From: Rhodanobacteraceae bacterium
Lineage (GTDB): Bacteria > Pseudomonadota > Gammaproteobacteria > Xanthomonadales > Ahniellaceae
Direction of reading: 5' to 3'
Length of the DNA stretch: 64,000 nucleotides
Assembly (NCBI GenBank): GCA_016708465.1
Contig: JADJFT010000006.1
Location: 341,434 to 405,433, forward strand
Positions 1 through 9,332 of the stretch are shown one piece after another. Position 1 is the stretch's first letter. Each line of letters opens with the position of its first letter. The notes under the pieces were generated by a model, which was not told where the DNA came from, made no database searches, and was given only the letters and a program-made list of their open reading frames with translations. The translations under genes and the position numbers were made by a program.

Positions 1-1356
1 CACGACTTCATCGATCACATGGCCGGTTCGTTGGCGGCGGTGGTATTCGTCGTCGCCGGCATTGGCATGCTGGCGGCGCCATTGATCGCCGCGGTGTTCA
101 CTCCCGGCACACTCGATGAACCGGAGAAATTTGCGCTCACCGCTGAGATGTTGCGCATCACCTTTCCGTATCTGGTGTTCATCTCATTGATGGCGCTGTG
201 CGCTTCGGTACTGAATAGTTTCGGCAAGTTCGGGCTGGCAGCGTTCACACCGGTGCTGCACAACCTCACGGTGATTGCCGCCATGCTGCTGCTGGCACCG
301 CACATGGAGGTGCCACCAAAGGCGCTGGCGTGGGGCGTGCTCGTCGCTGGTTTTCTGCAACTCGCGTTGCTGTGGCCGGCGCTTGCGCGGTTGGGGTTGC
401 GGCCGCGCTTTAAGCTCGGGTTCCAGCATGCGGACGTGCGCCGTGTCGGCCGCTTGATGATCCCGACCTTGTTTTCGTCGTCGGTGGCGCAGGTGAACTT
501 GTTAGTCGGCACCGTGTTTGCATCGCTGCTGGCCGATGGATCGCAGGACTGGCTGTATTACTCGGACCGGCTGATCGAATTCCCGCTTGGCCTGTTCGGC
601 GTCGCGATCGGTACCGTGATCCTGCCGCATCTGTCGCGCCGCTTCGCCGCACAGGACCACGCCGGTTATTCGCAGTCGCTGGATTGGGGTTTGCGGCTAG
701 TGCTTCTGGTCGGTTGGCCGGCCGGTCTTGGCCTGATGTTTCTTGCCGAACCGATCACCGCGACCGTCTACAACTACGGTCGATTTACCGGGCATGACAC
801 GCAAATGGCGGCGTGGAGCCTGACCGCGATGAGTATTGGCGTGCCTGCGTTCATGGCCAGCAAGGTCCTGTTGCCGGCGTTCTATGCGCGTCAGGACACG
901 AAAACACCGATGCGCGCGGCACTCTGGACGGTGGCCGCGAATGTCGGTCTGACGGTTGCGATCGTGACGCCGCTGGCGCTGAACCACACCGTTGGCGGCC
1001 ACGCCGGCATCGCATTCGCGACCGGCATCGCCGGATTGGTCAATGCGCTGTGGCTGTTCGTCGCGTTGCGCCGGCAGCAGATTTTTACCGCACAGCCGGG
1101 TTGGTTGCTCTATCTACTCAAGCTCTTGCTTGCGGGTGCAGCAATGGTGACGACCTTGCTCACATTGCGTCTGCACATCGGCGACTGGTCCGCATTGCAT
1201 GCGCTGCAGCGTGTGCTCTGGCTGGTCACCGCGGTCACCGCTGGAGCCGCGTCCTACGCTGTCGTCTTGCTGGCAACGGGGTTTGCGCCTCAGTCATTTT
1301 CGCGACCATTGAGCAGGGATTCGATGTCTGCGTCGCTATACTCCGTGGCTCCATGA
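1..1356 (+). CDS. murJ: Lipid II flippase MurJ (MviN family), 5'-truncated by window start
   Basis: Polytopic inner-membrane protein of the MOP/MviN family, which moves lipid II across the membrane for peptidoglycan synthesis. The frame is open from the first base of the window, so the N-terminal part lies upstream; the first internal ATG is at 19. About 450 residues remain, with repeated hydrophobic helices and family features such as YYSDRLIEFPLGLFGVAIGT and PTLFSSSVAQVN. The stop (1354-1356) overlaps the ATG of ribF (1353) in an ATGA, so the two are translationally coupled at the head of the ribF-ileS-lspA-ispH series. The N-terminal half cannot be checked. Confidence 0.93.
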   Translation, partial: HDFIDHMAGSLAAVVFVVAGIGMLAAPLIAAVFTPGTLDEPEKFALTAEMLRITFPYLVFISLMALCASVLNSFGKFGLAAFTPVLHNLTVIAAMLLLAPHMEVPPKALAWGVLVAGFLQLALLWPALARLGLRPRFKLGFQHADVRRVGRLMIPTLFSSSVAQVNLLVGTVFASLLADGSQDWLYYSDRLIEFPLGLFGVAIGTVILPHLSRRFAAQDHAGYSQSLDWGLRLVLLVGWPAGLGLMFLAEPITATVYNYGRFTGHDTQMAAWSLTAMSIGVPAFMASKVLLPAFYARQDTKTPMRAALWTVAANVGLTVAIVTPLALNHTVGGHAGIAFATGIAGLVNALWLFVALRRQQIFTAQPGWLLYLLKLLLAGAAMVTTLLTLRLHIGDWSALHALQRVLWLVTAVTAGAASYAVVLLATGFAPQSFSRPLSRDSMSASLYSVAP

Positions 1357-2309
1357 ATTTCCTGTTTCGCGATACGCGCGGGCCGCGCCTTTGCCCGCGT
1401 GGCGCAGTCATCGCCATCGGCGCGTTCGACGGTTTGCATCGGGGTCATCAGACCCTGATCGGGCGCGTTTTGGCGCGCGCGCATGAACGTGCATGCGATG
1501 CCGTTGTACTCAGTTTCGAACCACTGCCCCGCGAATACTTCGGGCGCGGCGAGCGATTGCCGCGATTGAGCACAGCGCGCGAGAAGATCGAGATGACGCG
1601 TGCGCTCGGTGTAGACCGGCTTGGCTTGCTGCGCTTCAACGCGGCGCTGACGGCGACTTCGGCGGAAGATTTCGTCGAGCAAATTCTGGTGCATCGCCTG
1701 GGTGCATGCGAGGTCTGGATTGGCCCGGATTTCCGTTTTGGCCACAATCGCCGTGGCGACGTCGCGATGTTGCGCGACATCGGTGCGGAACTTGGCTTCA
1801 CGGCGCATACAATCGAGCCGGTATTGATTGATGGCGAGCGCATATCGAGCACCCGTGTACGCGCCGCACTGCTCACGGGCGATCATGCGCTTGCACAGCG
1901 CCTGCTTGGTCGTGACTTCGCAATCGGCGGTCGCGTCATCCACGGCCAGAAGCTTGGACGCACGCTCGGTTATCCGACCGCCAATATCTCGCTCGGACGG
2001 CGTCGGCCGCCGGTGCATGGCATTTACGCGGTGCGTGTGAGCGGTGCCGGCCTGCGCGACTGGCCCTCGGTCGCGAGCCTTGGCACTCGGCCGACGGTGG
2101 ATGGCCGTGAACTGCTGCTCGAAGCGCATCTGTTCGACTTTGACGGCGACCTGTACGGTCAGCGCTTGCGCGTCGACTTCATCGCGAAGATCCGCGACGA
2201 GGCCCGTTTCGCAAATCTGGATGATCTGATCGAGCGCATGCATCTCGATTCGATCGAAGCGCGCCGCATCCTTTCCAATCTCCCATCGAACCAGCGAGAA
2301 CTCGCGTGA
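1353..2309 (+). CDS. ribF: Bifunctional riboflavin kinase/FAD synthetase RibF
   Basis: Makes FMN from riboflavin and FAD from FMN in the cytoplasm. The 318-residue product has the expected length and both domains. The N-terminal nucleotidyltransferase part carries GAFDGLHRGHQTLI, the HxGH-like ATP site, followed by VWIGPDFRFGHNRRGD. The C-terminal riboflavin kinase part carries GRTLGYPTANI and a family-typical FIAKIRDEARFANLDDL. The ATG at 1353 was chosen because it overlaps the murJ stop and begins just before the conserved domain; the frame is open further upstream inside murJ but without homology. The end overlaps the GTG start of ileS by four bases. Confidence 0.95.
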   Translation: MNFLFRDTRGPRLCPRGAVIAIGAFDGLHRGHQTLIGRVLARAHERACDAVVLSFEPLPREYFGRGERLPRLSTAREKIEMTRALGVDRLGLLRFNAALTATSAEDFVEQILVHRLGACEVWIGPDFRFGHNRRGDVAMLRDIGAELGFTAHTIEPVLIDGERISSTRVRAALLTGDHALAQRLLGRDFAIGGRVIHGQKLGRTLGYPTANISLGRRRPPVHGIYAVRVSGAGLRDWPSVASLGTRPTVDGRELLLEAHLFDFDGDLYGQRLRVDFIAKIRDEARFANLDDLIERMHLDSIEARRILSNLPSNQRELA

Positions 2310-5185
2310 GCATCGACTACAAAAGCACGATCCATTTGCCCGAAACCGCCTTCGCGATGAAGGGCGATTTGCCAACGCGAGAACCGAAGGCGCTGGCGGC
2401 GTGGCAAGCGAGCGATTTGCATGCGCGCATCCAGAGTGCGACCGCTAACCGCCCGAGCTATGTGCTGCACGATGGACCGCCGTATGCGAATGGCCAGATC
2501 CACATCGGTCATGCGGTCAACAAGACGCTCAAGGATATTGTCGTCAAGGGCAAGCTGCTCAGCGGCTTCCATTCGCCCTACGTGCCGGGCTGGGACTGCC
2601 ATGGGTTGCCGATCGAGCTCGTGGTCGAGAAGGAAATCGGCAAGGTCGGTGTCAAGGTCGATGCGCGCACCTTCCGTGCCAAGTGCCGCGAATATGCCGC
2701 CAAGCAAATCGACAGTCAGCGCGAGGATTTCAAGCGTCTTGGTGTGCTCGGTTATTGGGATGCACCCTACCGAACAATGGATTTCACCTTCGAAGCCGAC
2801 ATGTTGCGTGCACTCGCGAAGATCGTCGAGCGCGGGCATCTGGCGCGTGGCGCCAAGCCGGTACATTGGTGTTTCGATTGCGGTTCGGCGTTGGCCGAGG
2901 CCGAGATTGAATATGCCGATAAGGTTTCGCCAGCGATCGATGTCGCCTATGACGTCGTCGATGTCGATCGCCTCGTCAACAAGTTCGGCGTAACGCAGAC
3001 CAGCGCCATCGTCGCGCTACCGATCTGGACGACGACACCTTGGACACTGCCCGCAAGCATGGCAGTGACATTGAACGCCGAGTTCGATTACGTATTGGTC
3101 GAAGGTCCGGCGCGTGATGGTCGGCGTGTGCTGCTGGTGCTGGCGGAAGCGCTCGCCGAAGCAGCGTTGAAGCGCTGTGGTGTCGGCAGTCTGACGGTGC
3201 TCGGCCGCACTCGCGGTGCCGATCTTGAAGGGTTCAAATTGCAGCATCCGTTCTTGTCGCGGCAGGTACCCATCCTCCTCGGTGAGCATGTCACCGCTGA
3301 CGCCGGCACCGGTGCCGTACATACGGCGCCGGGCCATGGCCAAGAAGACTTCGTGGTCGGTCAGAAATACGGCATCGAAGTCGTGAATCCGGTCGGCGGC
3401 AATGGCGTCTTCGTCAGTGGCACCGAGTTTGTCGAGGGCCTGCATGTCTGGAAGGCAAACGACACGATCATCGAACTGTTGCGTTCGCGCGGCGTGCTGT
3501 TGGCTGCTGACAAACTTGAGCACAGTTATCCGCATTGCTGGCGGCACAAGACACCGGTGGCGTTCCGAGCCACACCGCAATGGTTCATCGCGATGGATCA
3601 GGCCGGCTTGCGTACGCAGGCGCTGGCGGCGATCCAGCAGGTGCAGTGGTTGCCGGACTGGGGCAAGGAACGCATTACCGCCATGATTGCGAACCGCCCG
3701 GACTGGTGTATCTCGCGCCAGCGCACTTGGGGTGTGCCGATCGCGCTATTCATCGACAAGGAAACTCAGGAACCGCACCCGGATTCAGTCGCATTGCTTG
3801 GAAGGGTTGCCGAGATCGTCGAGCGCGATGGCGCCGATGCCTGGTACGAACTCGATGCGGCCAGGTTACTCGGCGCTGACGCTGCAAAATACGACAAGGT
3901 CACCGATATCCTTGATGTCTGGTTCGATTCCGGCGTGACCCATGCGGGTGTGCTGGATGCGCGCCCGGAGCTGAAAGGTCCGCGTGTCGGGACCATGTAC
4001 CTCGAAGGATCCGATCAGCACCGCGGCTGGTTTCACTCGTCGTTGTTGACCTCAGTCGCGATGCATGGTCATGCGCCCTACACCTGTGTGCTGACGCACG
4101 GCTTCACCGTCGATGCGCAGGGCCGCAAGATGTCGAAGTCGCTCGGCAACATCGTGGTGCCGCAGAAGGTGATCGACCAGATGGGTGCAGACGTGCTGCG
4201 CTTATGGGTGGCATCGACCGACTATCGCAACGAGATGACCTGCGGCGACGAGATCCTGAAGCGCGTCGGCGACAGCTATCGCCGTATTCGCAACACCGCG
4301 CGCTTCCTGCTCGGCAATCTGCATCGGTTCGATCCGGCGAACGATCGCGTGCCGGCGAGCGACATGTTGTTACTCGACCGCTGGGCGATGCAGCAGGCCA
4401 AGCGCGTACTCGAACTGGCACAGCGCGTTTATGGGCCGGACGCGCGTGCGGCGACGAACATCAGCCGCGACCTCTGCGAGTTCGCAACGCTGGTTCAGGA
4501 ATTAATGCGCTTCTGCACGATCGACATGGGCGCCGCCTATCTCGATATGACCAAGGATCGTCTCTACACGATGCAGGAGACGGCCACGGCGCGACGTTCG
4601 GCACAAACCGCAATGTACGCCGCGCTCGAAGTGCTGGTGCGTGCGCTGGCACCGATCAGCAGTTTCACTGCCGAAGAAATCTGGGCACAGATGCCGGCGC
4701 GCGCGCACGACTCAGTGTTCTTCACGACCTTCGCCGACATCGAAGCACTGTTCGACGGGCTGGTCGTGTCGGCCGAAGAGTCGGCTCTGCTGGCTGACCT
4801 CACCGCCCTGCGCGGCAGTGCGCTGAAGCGCATCGAAGAACTGCGCAATGAGAAGAAGCTCGGTGGTTCGTTGGAAGCCGAAGTCGATGTCTATCTCGAC
4901 GCGGCATCAGCAGCGCGTGTGGCTGCATGTCGCGACGAGTTGCGTTACTTCTTCATCACCTCGAGCGTGCGCGTGCATGATCTCGCGGTCGCGCCGGAAG
5001 ATGCGCTTGTAGCCAGCTTCGGGACGAGCGCGGCAAAGTTCGCGGTGACGCCGACGCCAGCAGCGAAGTGTGTTCGCTGCTGGCATCACCGCAGTGATGT
5101 CGGATCGATCGCGGCACACCCGCAGCTCTGCAGCCGTTGCGTGACCAATGTCGATGGCGAGGGCGAGCGACGTGACTGGTTCTGA
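2306..5185 (+). CDS. ileS: Isoleucyl-tRNA synthetase
   Basis: Charges tRNA-Ile; class I synthetase of 959 residues, full length. The HIGH motif is at residues 66-69 (PPYANGQIHIGHA) and the KMSKS loop near residue 607 (GRKMSKSLGN). The editing domain lies between them, and the C-terminal zinc finger has two CxxC pairs (CVRCWHH and CSRC) ending in RDWF. The start is GTG at 2306, overlapping the ribF stop (GTGA). The 3' end overlaps the most upstream lspA start. Neighbours ribF, lspA and ispH match the order common in gammaproteobacteria. Confidence 0.97.
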   Translation: MSIDYKSTIHLPETAFAMKGDLPTREPKALAAWQASDLHARIQSATANRPSYVLHDGPPYANGQIHIGHAVNKTLKDIVVKGKLLSGFHSPYVPGWDCHGLPIELVVEKEIGKVGVKVDARTFRAKCREYAAKQIDSQREDFKRLGVLGYWDAPYRTMDFTFEADMLRALAKIVERGHLARGAKPVHWCFDCGSALAEAEIEYADKVSPAIDVAYDVVDVDRLVNKFGVTQTSAIVALPIWTTTPWTLPASMAVTLNAEFDYVLVEGPARDGRRVLLVLAEALAEAALKRCGVGSLTVLGRTRGADLEGFKLQHPFLSRQVPILLGEHVTADAGTGAVHTAPGHGQEDFVVGQKYGIEVVNPVGGNGVFVSGTEFVEGLHVWKANDTIIELLRSRGVLLAADKLEHSYPHCWRHKTPVAFRATPQWFIAMDQAGLRTQALAAIQQVQWLPDWGKERITAMIANRPDWCISRQRTWGVPIALFIDKETQEPHPDSVALLGRVAEIVERDGADAWYELDAARLLGADAAKYDKVTDILDVWFDSGVTHAGVLDARPELKGPRVGTMYLEGSDQHRGWFHSSLLTSVAMHGHAPYTCVLTHGFTVDAQGRKMSKSLGNIVVPQKVIDQMGADVLRLWVASTDYRNEMTCGDEILKRVGDSYRRIRNTARFLLGNLHRFDPANDRVPASDMLLLDRWAMQQAKRVLELAQRVYGPDARAATNISRDLCEFATLVQELMRFCTIDMGAAYLDMTKDRLYTMQETATARRSAQTAMYAALEVLVRALAPISSFTAEEIWAQMPARAHDSVFFTTFADIEALFDGLVVSAEESALLADLTALRGSALKRIEELRNEKKLGGSLEAEVDVYLDAASAARVAACRDELRYFFITSSVRVHDLAVAPEDALVASFGTSAAKFAVTPTPAAKCVRCWHHRSDVGSIAAHPQLCSRCVTNVDGEGERRDWF

Positions 5186-5675
5186 TCGCCTCGGTGTCGC
5201 CGGATTGCTGCGTTGGCTGTCGTTGTCGACGGTGATTGTCTTGCTCGATCAGATCAGCAAGTGGTACGCCGTCCAGCATCTCGGCTACGGCGAACGGGTC
5301 ACGGTCATCGCCGGCTATTTCGACTGGACGATGGCGCACAACACCGGCGTTGCCTTCTCGATGTTTGCCGACGGCGAACATTGGCAACGATGGGGGCTCT
5401 CGGGATTTGCGGTGCTGGTTGGAATCGGCTTCGCGATTGTGCTGGCGCGGCTGCCGAGGCACGAGCGGTTCAGTGCGCTTGCGTTCGCGCTCGTCATCGG
5501 CGGTGCCGTAGGCAATATCATCGACCGCGTGCGCCTCGGCTACGTCGTCGATTTCATCCTTTGGTACTGGCGCGACCATCATTGGCCAGCATTCAATATT
5601 GCCGACTCGGCCATCGTCGGTGGCGCGGCGGTGTTGATCTTGTTCGGATGGCGCGAAGCCAGGAAATCCTCATGA
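5148..5675 (+). CDS. lspA: Lipoprotein signal peptidase (signal peptidase II)
   Basis: Inner-membrane aspartyl protease that removes signal peptides from prolipoproteins. Four hydrophobic segments are visible, with the family motifs AHNTGVAFS, GGAVGNIIDR and FNIADS; the last two hold the catalytic Asp pair. Up to 175 residues from ATG 5148; ATG 5154 and GTG 5172 are alternative in-frame starts with less overlap into ileS, and the true start is undecided. The stop overlaps the ATG of ispH (5672). Length is typical. Confidence 0.95.
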   Translation: MSMARASDVTGSDRLGVAGLLRWLSLSTVIVLLDQISKWYAVQHLGYGERVTVIAGYFDWTMAHNTGVAFSMFADGEHWQRWGLSGFAVLVGIGFAIVLARLPRHERFSALAFALVIGGAVGNIIDRVRLGYVVDFILWYWRDHHWPAFNIADSAIVGGAAVLILFGWREARKSS

Positions 5676-6619
5676 TCGTCGTACTCGCCAATCCACGCGG
5701 CTTCTGTGCCGGTGTTGATCGCGCGATCGATATCGTCGAGCGCGCGATCGATGCGTTCGGTGCGCCGATCTATGTGCGTCATGAAGTCGTGCACAACCGC
5801 TTTGTCGTCGACAACCTGCGTGCGCGCGGTGCCGTTTTCGTCGAGGAGTTGCCGGAAGTGCCTGACGGCGCAACGGTGATCTTCAGCGCTCACGGTGTGT
5901 CGCAGACGGTGCGTGGTGAAGCGCGTCGCCGTGGGCTCAAGGTGTTCGACGCAACTTGCCCACTGGTGACCAAGGTGCACATCGAAGTCGCGCGGCATGC
6001 CCGAGCTGGACGCAATGTGGTGATGATTGGCCATGCCGGACATCCCGAAGTCGAAGGTACGCTTGGACAGTGGGACGCGAGTGCGGGTGGCCAGATGCGG
6101 CTGGTTGAAGCGCCCGAGGATGCGGCGGCGCTTGACCTCGATCCTGCGTGCGAACTCGCCTTCGTCACACAAACGACGCTATCGGTGGACGATACGCGTT
6201 CGATTATCGAGGCATTACGTGCGCGATATCCGGGCATCATCGGGCCGCGCCACGACGACATCTGCTACGCGACCCAGAACCGCCAAGATGCCGTCAAACG
6301 GCTGGCCGGCGAATGCGACTTGGTGCTGGTCGTGGGTTCACCGAACTCGTCGAACTCGAACCGTCTGCGCGAGCTGGCCGAGAAGCAGGGCGTATCCGCA
6401 CACTTGATCGACGGCGCCCAAGACATCGACGATGCATGGCTGCAAGGCCGCCGTCAGATCGGCGTGACTGCCGGCGCGTCTGCGCCAGAATCTCTGGTTC
6501 AAGCGGTGATCGAACGCCTGCGCGCTGCCGGCGCCGACGAGGTGCGTGAACTCTATGGTGAACCGGAAAGTATCGTGTTCGCGTTGCCCAAGGAATTGCG
6601 CATCTTGATGGTGGACTGA
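5672..6619 (+). CDS. ispH: 4-hydroxy-3-methylbut-2-enyl diphosphate reductase IspH
   Basis: Last enzyme of the methylerythritol phosphate pathway, producing IPP and DMAPP with a 4Fe-4S cluster. The 315-residue product has the three conserved cysteines in FCAGVDRAI, DATCPLVTKVH and DICYATQNRQ, and GVTAGASAPE near the C-terminus. The ATG at 5672 overlaps the lspA stop and begins directly with the conserved IVVLANPRGFC. It is the last gene of the operon; a tRNA promoter follows within about 10 bases of the stop. Confidence 0.96.
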   Translation: MIVVLANPRGFCAGVDRAIDIVERAIDAFGAPIYVRHEVVHNRFVVDNLRARGAVFVEELPEVPDGATVIFSAHGVSQTVRGEARRRGLKVFDATCPLVTKVHIEVARHARAGRNVVMIGHAGHPEVEGTLGQWDASAGGQMRLVEAPEDAAALDLDPACELAFVTQTTLSVDDTRSIIEALRARYPGIIGPRHDDICYATQNRQDAVKRLAGECDLVLVVGSPNSSNSNRLRELAEKQGVSAHLIDGAQDIDDAWLQGRRQIGVTAGASAPESLVQAVIERLRAAGADEVRELYGEPESIVFALPKELRILMVD

Positions 6620-6626
6620 GTCGCGG

Positions 6627-6656
6627 TTGCGTCAACAAGCCCGGTTCGCCTAGAAT
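6627..6656 (+). promoter_or_regulatory. Predicted sigma70 promoter of tRNA-Thr
   Basis: TTGCGT (6627-6632) and TAGAAT (6651-6656) with an 18-base spacer lie just after ispH. A GC-rich stretch follows the -10 box, as in stringently controlled stable RNA promoters. Transcription would start about 55 bases before the tRNA. Sequence match only. Confidence 0.6.
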
Positions 6657-6719
6657 GCGCGCCCCTTCGGGCTTGGGCGCGGCAGATCGATCGCGATTTC
6701 CGGGTTCGATGGGACTCCT

Positions 6720-6795
6720 GCCGGTGTAGCTCAGTTGGTAGAGCGGCGCATTCGTAATGCGTAGGTCGTAGGTTCGACTCCTATCTCCGGCACCA
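6720..6795 (+). tRNA. tRNA-Thr (anticodon CGU)
   Basis: Cloverleaf of 76 bases with encoded CCA (6793-6795). The D arm is GCTC-AGTTGGTA-GAGC, the anticodon arm GCGCA-TTCGTAA-TGCGT with anticodon CGT reading ACG threonine codons, and the T arm has GGTTCGACTCC. The acceptor GCCGGTG/CTCCGGC has one T-T mismatch at the sixth pair. The sequence closely follows known proteobacterial tRNA-Thr(CGU) genes. It has its own promoter and a following terminator. Confidence 0.96.
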
Positions 6796-6805
6796 ATAAA
6801 AACAG

Positions 6806-6847
6806 AGGCTTGCGCGCTTCGCGGTGCGTGAGCCTTTGTCTTTTTTT
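6806..6847 (+). terminator. Rho-independent terminator after tRNA-Thr
   Basis: A hairpin formed by AGGCTTGCGC and GCGTGAGCCT (two G-T pairs) is followed by a T-rich run ending in seven Ts. It lies 10 bases after the tRNA. The remaining bases to 7051 before nadK show no gene or clear motif. Confidence 0.8.
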
Positions 6848-7051
6848 GGCGTGCTCGGCGTCTGCGGCAACACGTTGGCACGGTGTAGCGGCGTGGCACG
6901 GAACGCGTGTCGCATTCGAACTCTCGGATTGCCGACCATGATCGCCGATGTGCTTGATCTCGGTGTCGGGCGGCGGCGCATGCACCGTGCTCGCTACGAC
7001 TTGTAACAAAGCGCTACCGCCAGCGCCGAGGTTGCGGCATGCTGCGCGGCC

Positions 7052-7816
7052 ATGAACCCGCGCATCGCTTTCGCCGCCAGCAAGACCGAAGAAGCGCAGT
7101 CGGCGCTGGTTGCCCTGCGCGCGGCACACGGCGACATCAAACCGGCGGACGCCGATGTCATCGTCGCGCTCGGCGGCGACGGTTTCATGCTGCAAACTTT
7201 GCACCGCCATCGTGATCTCGGTCGGCCGGTTTATGGCATGAAGCTCGGTAGCGTCGGCTTCTTGATGAATCAATTCCACGCCGAGGATTTGCTTGCGCGC
7301 ATTGAACGTGCGCGGACGACTCAGTTGCGACCGCTGGAAATGACGGCAGTCTCAGAATCGGGGACGACGGTCGAAGCGATTGCATTCAATGAAGTGTCGT
7401 TGCTGCGCCAGACCAAGCAGGCGGCGCATGTGCGGGTCTCGCTGAATGGTGTGGTCAAGCTCGACGAGTTGATCTGCGACGGTGTGCTGGTTGCGACACC
7501 GGCGGGCAGTACTGCCTATAACTTATCCGCACACGGGCCGATCCTGCCGCTGGATTCGCGCGTACTGGCGATGACCGCAATCTCGCCGTTTCGGCCACGG
7601 CGCTGGCGTGGTGCGGTGTTGCCGGCCTCGGTCGAAGTGCGCTTCGAGATCCTCGATCACTACAAGCGCCCGGTCAGTGCCACCGCCGATGCCAACGAAG
7701 TTCGCGACATCGTTGAAGTGACGGTGCGCGAATCAGCCACGCGCACCGCCACCCTCCTGTTCGACCCCGAACACAATCTTGAGCAACGTATTCTCGATGA
7801 ACAATTTGCGTATTGA
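7052..7816 (+). CDS. nadK: NAD kinase
   Basis: Phosphorylates NAD to NADP in the cytoplasm. 254 residues, the short form seen in Xanthomonadales. The GGDG motif is at residues 41-44, followed by YGMKLGSVGFLMN. The second conserved block is DGVLVATPAGSTAYNLSAHGP. The ATG at 7052 sits immediately before MNPRIAFAAS. The 3' end overlaps the start of the subtilisin gene by 20 bases. No frame damage is seen. Confidence 0.94.
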   Translation: MNPRIAFAASKTEEAQSALVALRAAHGDIKPADADVIVALGGDGFMLQTLHRHRDLGRPVYGMKLGSVGFLMNQFHAEDLLARIERARTTQLRPLEMTAVSESGTTVEAIAFNEVSLLRQTKQAAHVRVSLNGVVKLDELICDGVLVATPAGSTAYNLSAHGPILPLDSRVLAMTAISPFRPRRWRGAVLPASVEVRFEILDHYKRPVSATADANEVRDIVEVTVRESATRTATLLFDPEHNLEQRILDEQFAY

Positions 7817-9332
7817 ACTTCGCTTGGCACTTGCAGCGGCATCGTTGTGTGCCAGCGCCGTTGCCGCCGGTGGCTGGACCGACAAACTCGACCCGACTTT
7901 GCGCACGCAGATGGAAGCCAAGACCGCTTCGGCGATTCCGGTGCTGATCACGCCGGTTGTTCCGGCCAAGGCGAAGCTCGACATCACTGCACTATCGGCG
8001 CGCACACCGCCTTTGCAACGGCCTCAGGTGATCCACGCGGCGCTGCGTGCTGAGGCCGCCGCCACGCAGCATGATGTGCTTGATTGGCTGACGAAGAACG
8101 GTATTCGTTACCGGGCGTTCACCGTGGTCAACGCGGTTGCAGCGACGCTACCGGCAGACCGCATCGCGACGTTGGCAAAACGCGCCGACGTATTGCGCAT
8201 CGACGCGGATCCGGTCATCCATCAGGTGCTGCCGAAATCGGAACCGGTGCAGTTCGGCAAGGCGGTCACCGCGATCGAGTTGGGCGTCAGCTACATCAAT
8301 GCCGATGATGTTTGGGCGCTGCCTGGCAATCCGCGCGGTGCGGGTGTTGTGGTGGCAGGGCAGGACACCGGCTATCGCTGGACCCACAACGCGATCAAGG
8401 CCAAATATCTGGGCTGGGACGGCGCCGTTGCCGATCACAACTACCACTGGCATGACGCGATTCATTCAGGTGGCGGCGTCTGTGGTGCCAATGCCGTCGC
8501 GCCCTGCGATGACGATGAACACGGCACGCATACGATGGGCACGATGGTGGGTGACGATGGCGGGACGAATCAGGTCGGTGTGGCGCCTGATGCAAAATGG
8601 ATCGGCTGTCGCAACATGGATCAGGGCAATGGCACACCCACCACGTATCTCGAATGCTTCGACTGGTTCCTCGCGCCGACGGATCTCAACGGATTGAATC
8701 CCGATCCATCGAAAGCGCCGCATGTCATCAACAATTCCTGGGGTTGCCCGACCTCGGAAGGTTGCAACAGCGGCAATTGGGCGACGATGCAAACGGCAAT
8801 CGCCAACCTGACGGCGGCCGGTGTACTGGTCGTTGCGTCAGCGGGCAACGGTGGTTCCGGTTGCTTCACGGTCAATGACCCGCCGGCGATGTTTGCCGAG
8901 TCGTTTTCGGTCGGCAACTTCAGTGCGTCAACCGGTGCGCTGGCAGGATCGTCGAGTCGTGGCCCAGTCACGACCGATGGCAGCGGGCGCATGAAACCCG
9001 ATATTGCTGCGCCCGGGCAGAGCGTGCGTTCGTCCACGGGTGCTAGCGATTCAAGCTATGACTGGTTCAGCGGCACCAGCATGGCCGGGCCGCACGTGGC
9101 TGGTGCTGCGGCCCTAGTGATGAGCGCCGTGCCGGGTCTGCAGCGCGAACCTGCACTCGTGCGCCAGTTCCTGACCCAGTCAGCAACAGCGGTATCGTCT
9201 ACCAGCTGTTCTTCTGCGGGTGTGCCGAACAATCTCTATGGCAGTGGTCGCTTGAACGCGCTCGCAGCCGTGCAGTCGGCGCAGGCCTGGTGGGTCCTGA
9301 ACGGGCCTGTGTTCAACAACGGTTTCGAATGA
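7797..9332 (+). CDS. Secreted subtilisin-like serine protease (S8 family)
   Basis: Predicted extracellular peptidase of 511 residues. A signal peptide (NNLRIELRLALAAASLCASA) and an I9-like propeptide precede the catalytic domain. The triad is visible: Asp in AGQDTGYRWTH (about residue 188), His in DEHGTHTMG (about 241) and Ser in GTSMAGPHVAGAAAL (about 426); the oxyanion Asn is in INNSWG. The ATG at 7797 is preferred over a TTG at 7779 because it leads directly into the signal peptide. The protein ends in VFNNGFE, resembling the C-terminus of the 1,662-residue nuclease elsewhere in the window. The stop overlaps the next ATG. Confidence 0.92.
   Translation: MNNLRIELRLALAAASLCASAVAAGGWTDKLDPTLRTQMEAKTASAIPVLITPVVPAKAKLDITALSARTPPLQRPQVIHAALRAEAAATQHDVLDWLTKNGIRYRAFTVVNAVAATLPADRIATLAKRADVLRIDADPVIHQVLPKSEPVQFGKAVTAIELGVSYINADDVWALPGNPRGAGVVVAGQDTGYRWTHNAIKAKYLGWDGAVADHNYHWHDAIHSGGGVCGANAVAPCDDDEHGTHTMGTMVGDDGGTNQVGVAPDAKWIGCRNMDQGNGTPTTYLECFDWFLAPTDLNGLNPDPSKAPHVINNSWGCPTSEGCNSGNWATMQTAIANLTAAGVLVVASAGNGGSGCFTVNDPPAMFAESFSVGNFSASTGALAGSSSRGPVTTDGSGRMKPDIAAPGQSVRSSTGASDSSYDWFSGTSMAGPHVAGAAALVMSAVPGLQREPALVRQFLTQSATAVSSTSCSSAGVPNNLYGSGRLNALAAVQSAQAWWVLNGPVFNNGFE

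Noticed and set aside
1290..2375. 361-codon open frame antisense to ribF
   Set aside because: It is the shadow of a high-GC gene: Arg/Ala-rich, no domain pattern, and ribF on the other strand has full family motifs.
6720..6795. tRNA-Thr as an integration site of a genomic island
   Set aside because: No integrase gene and no repeat of the tRNA 3' end was found downstream; the following genes are ordinary core genes.
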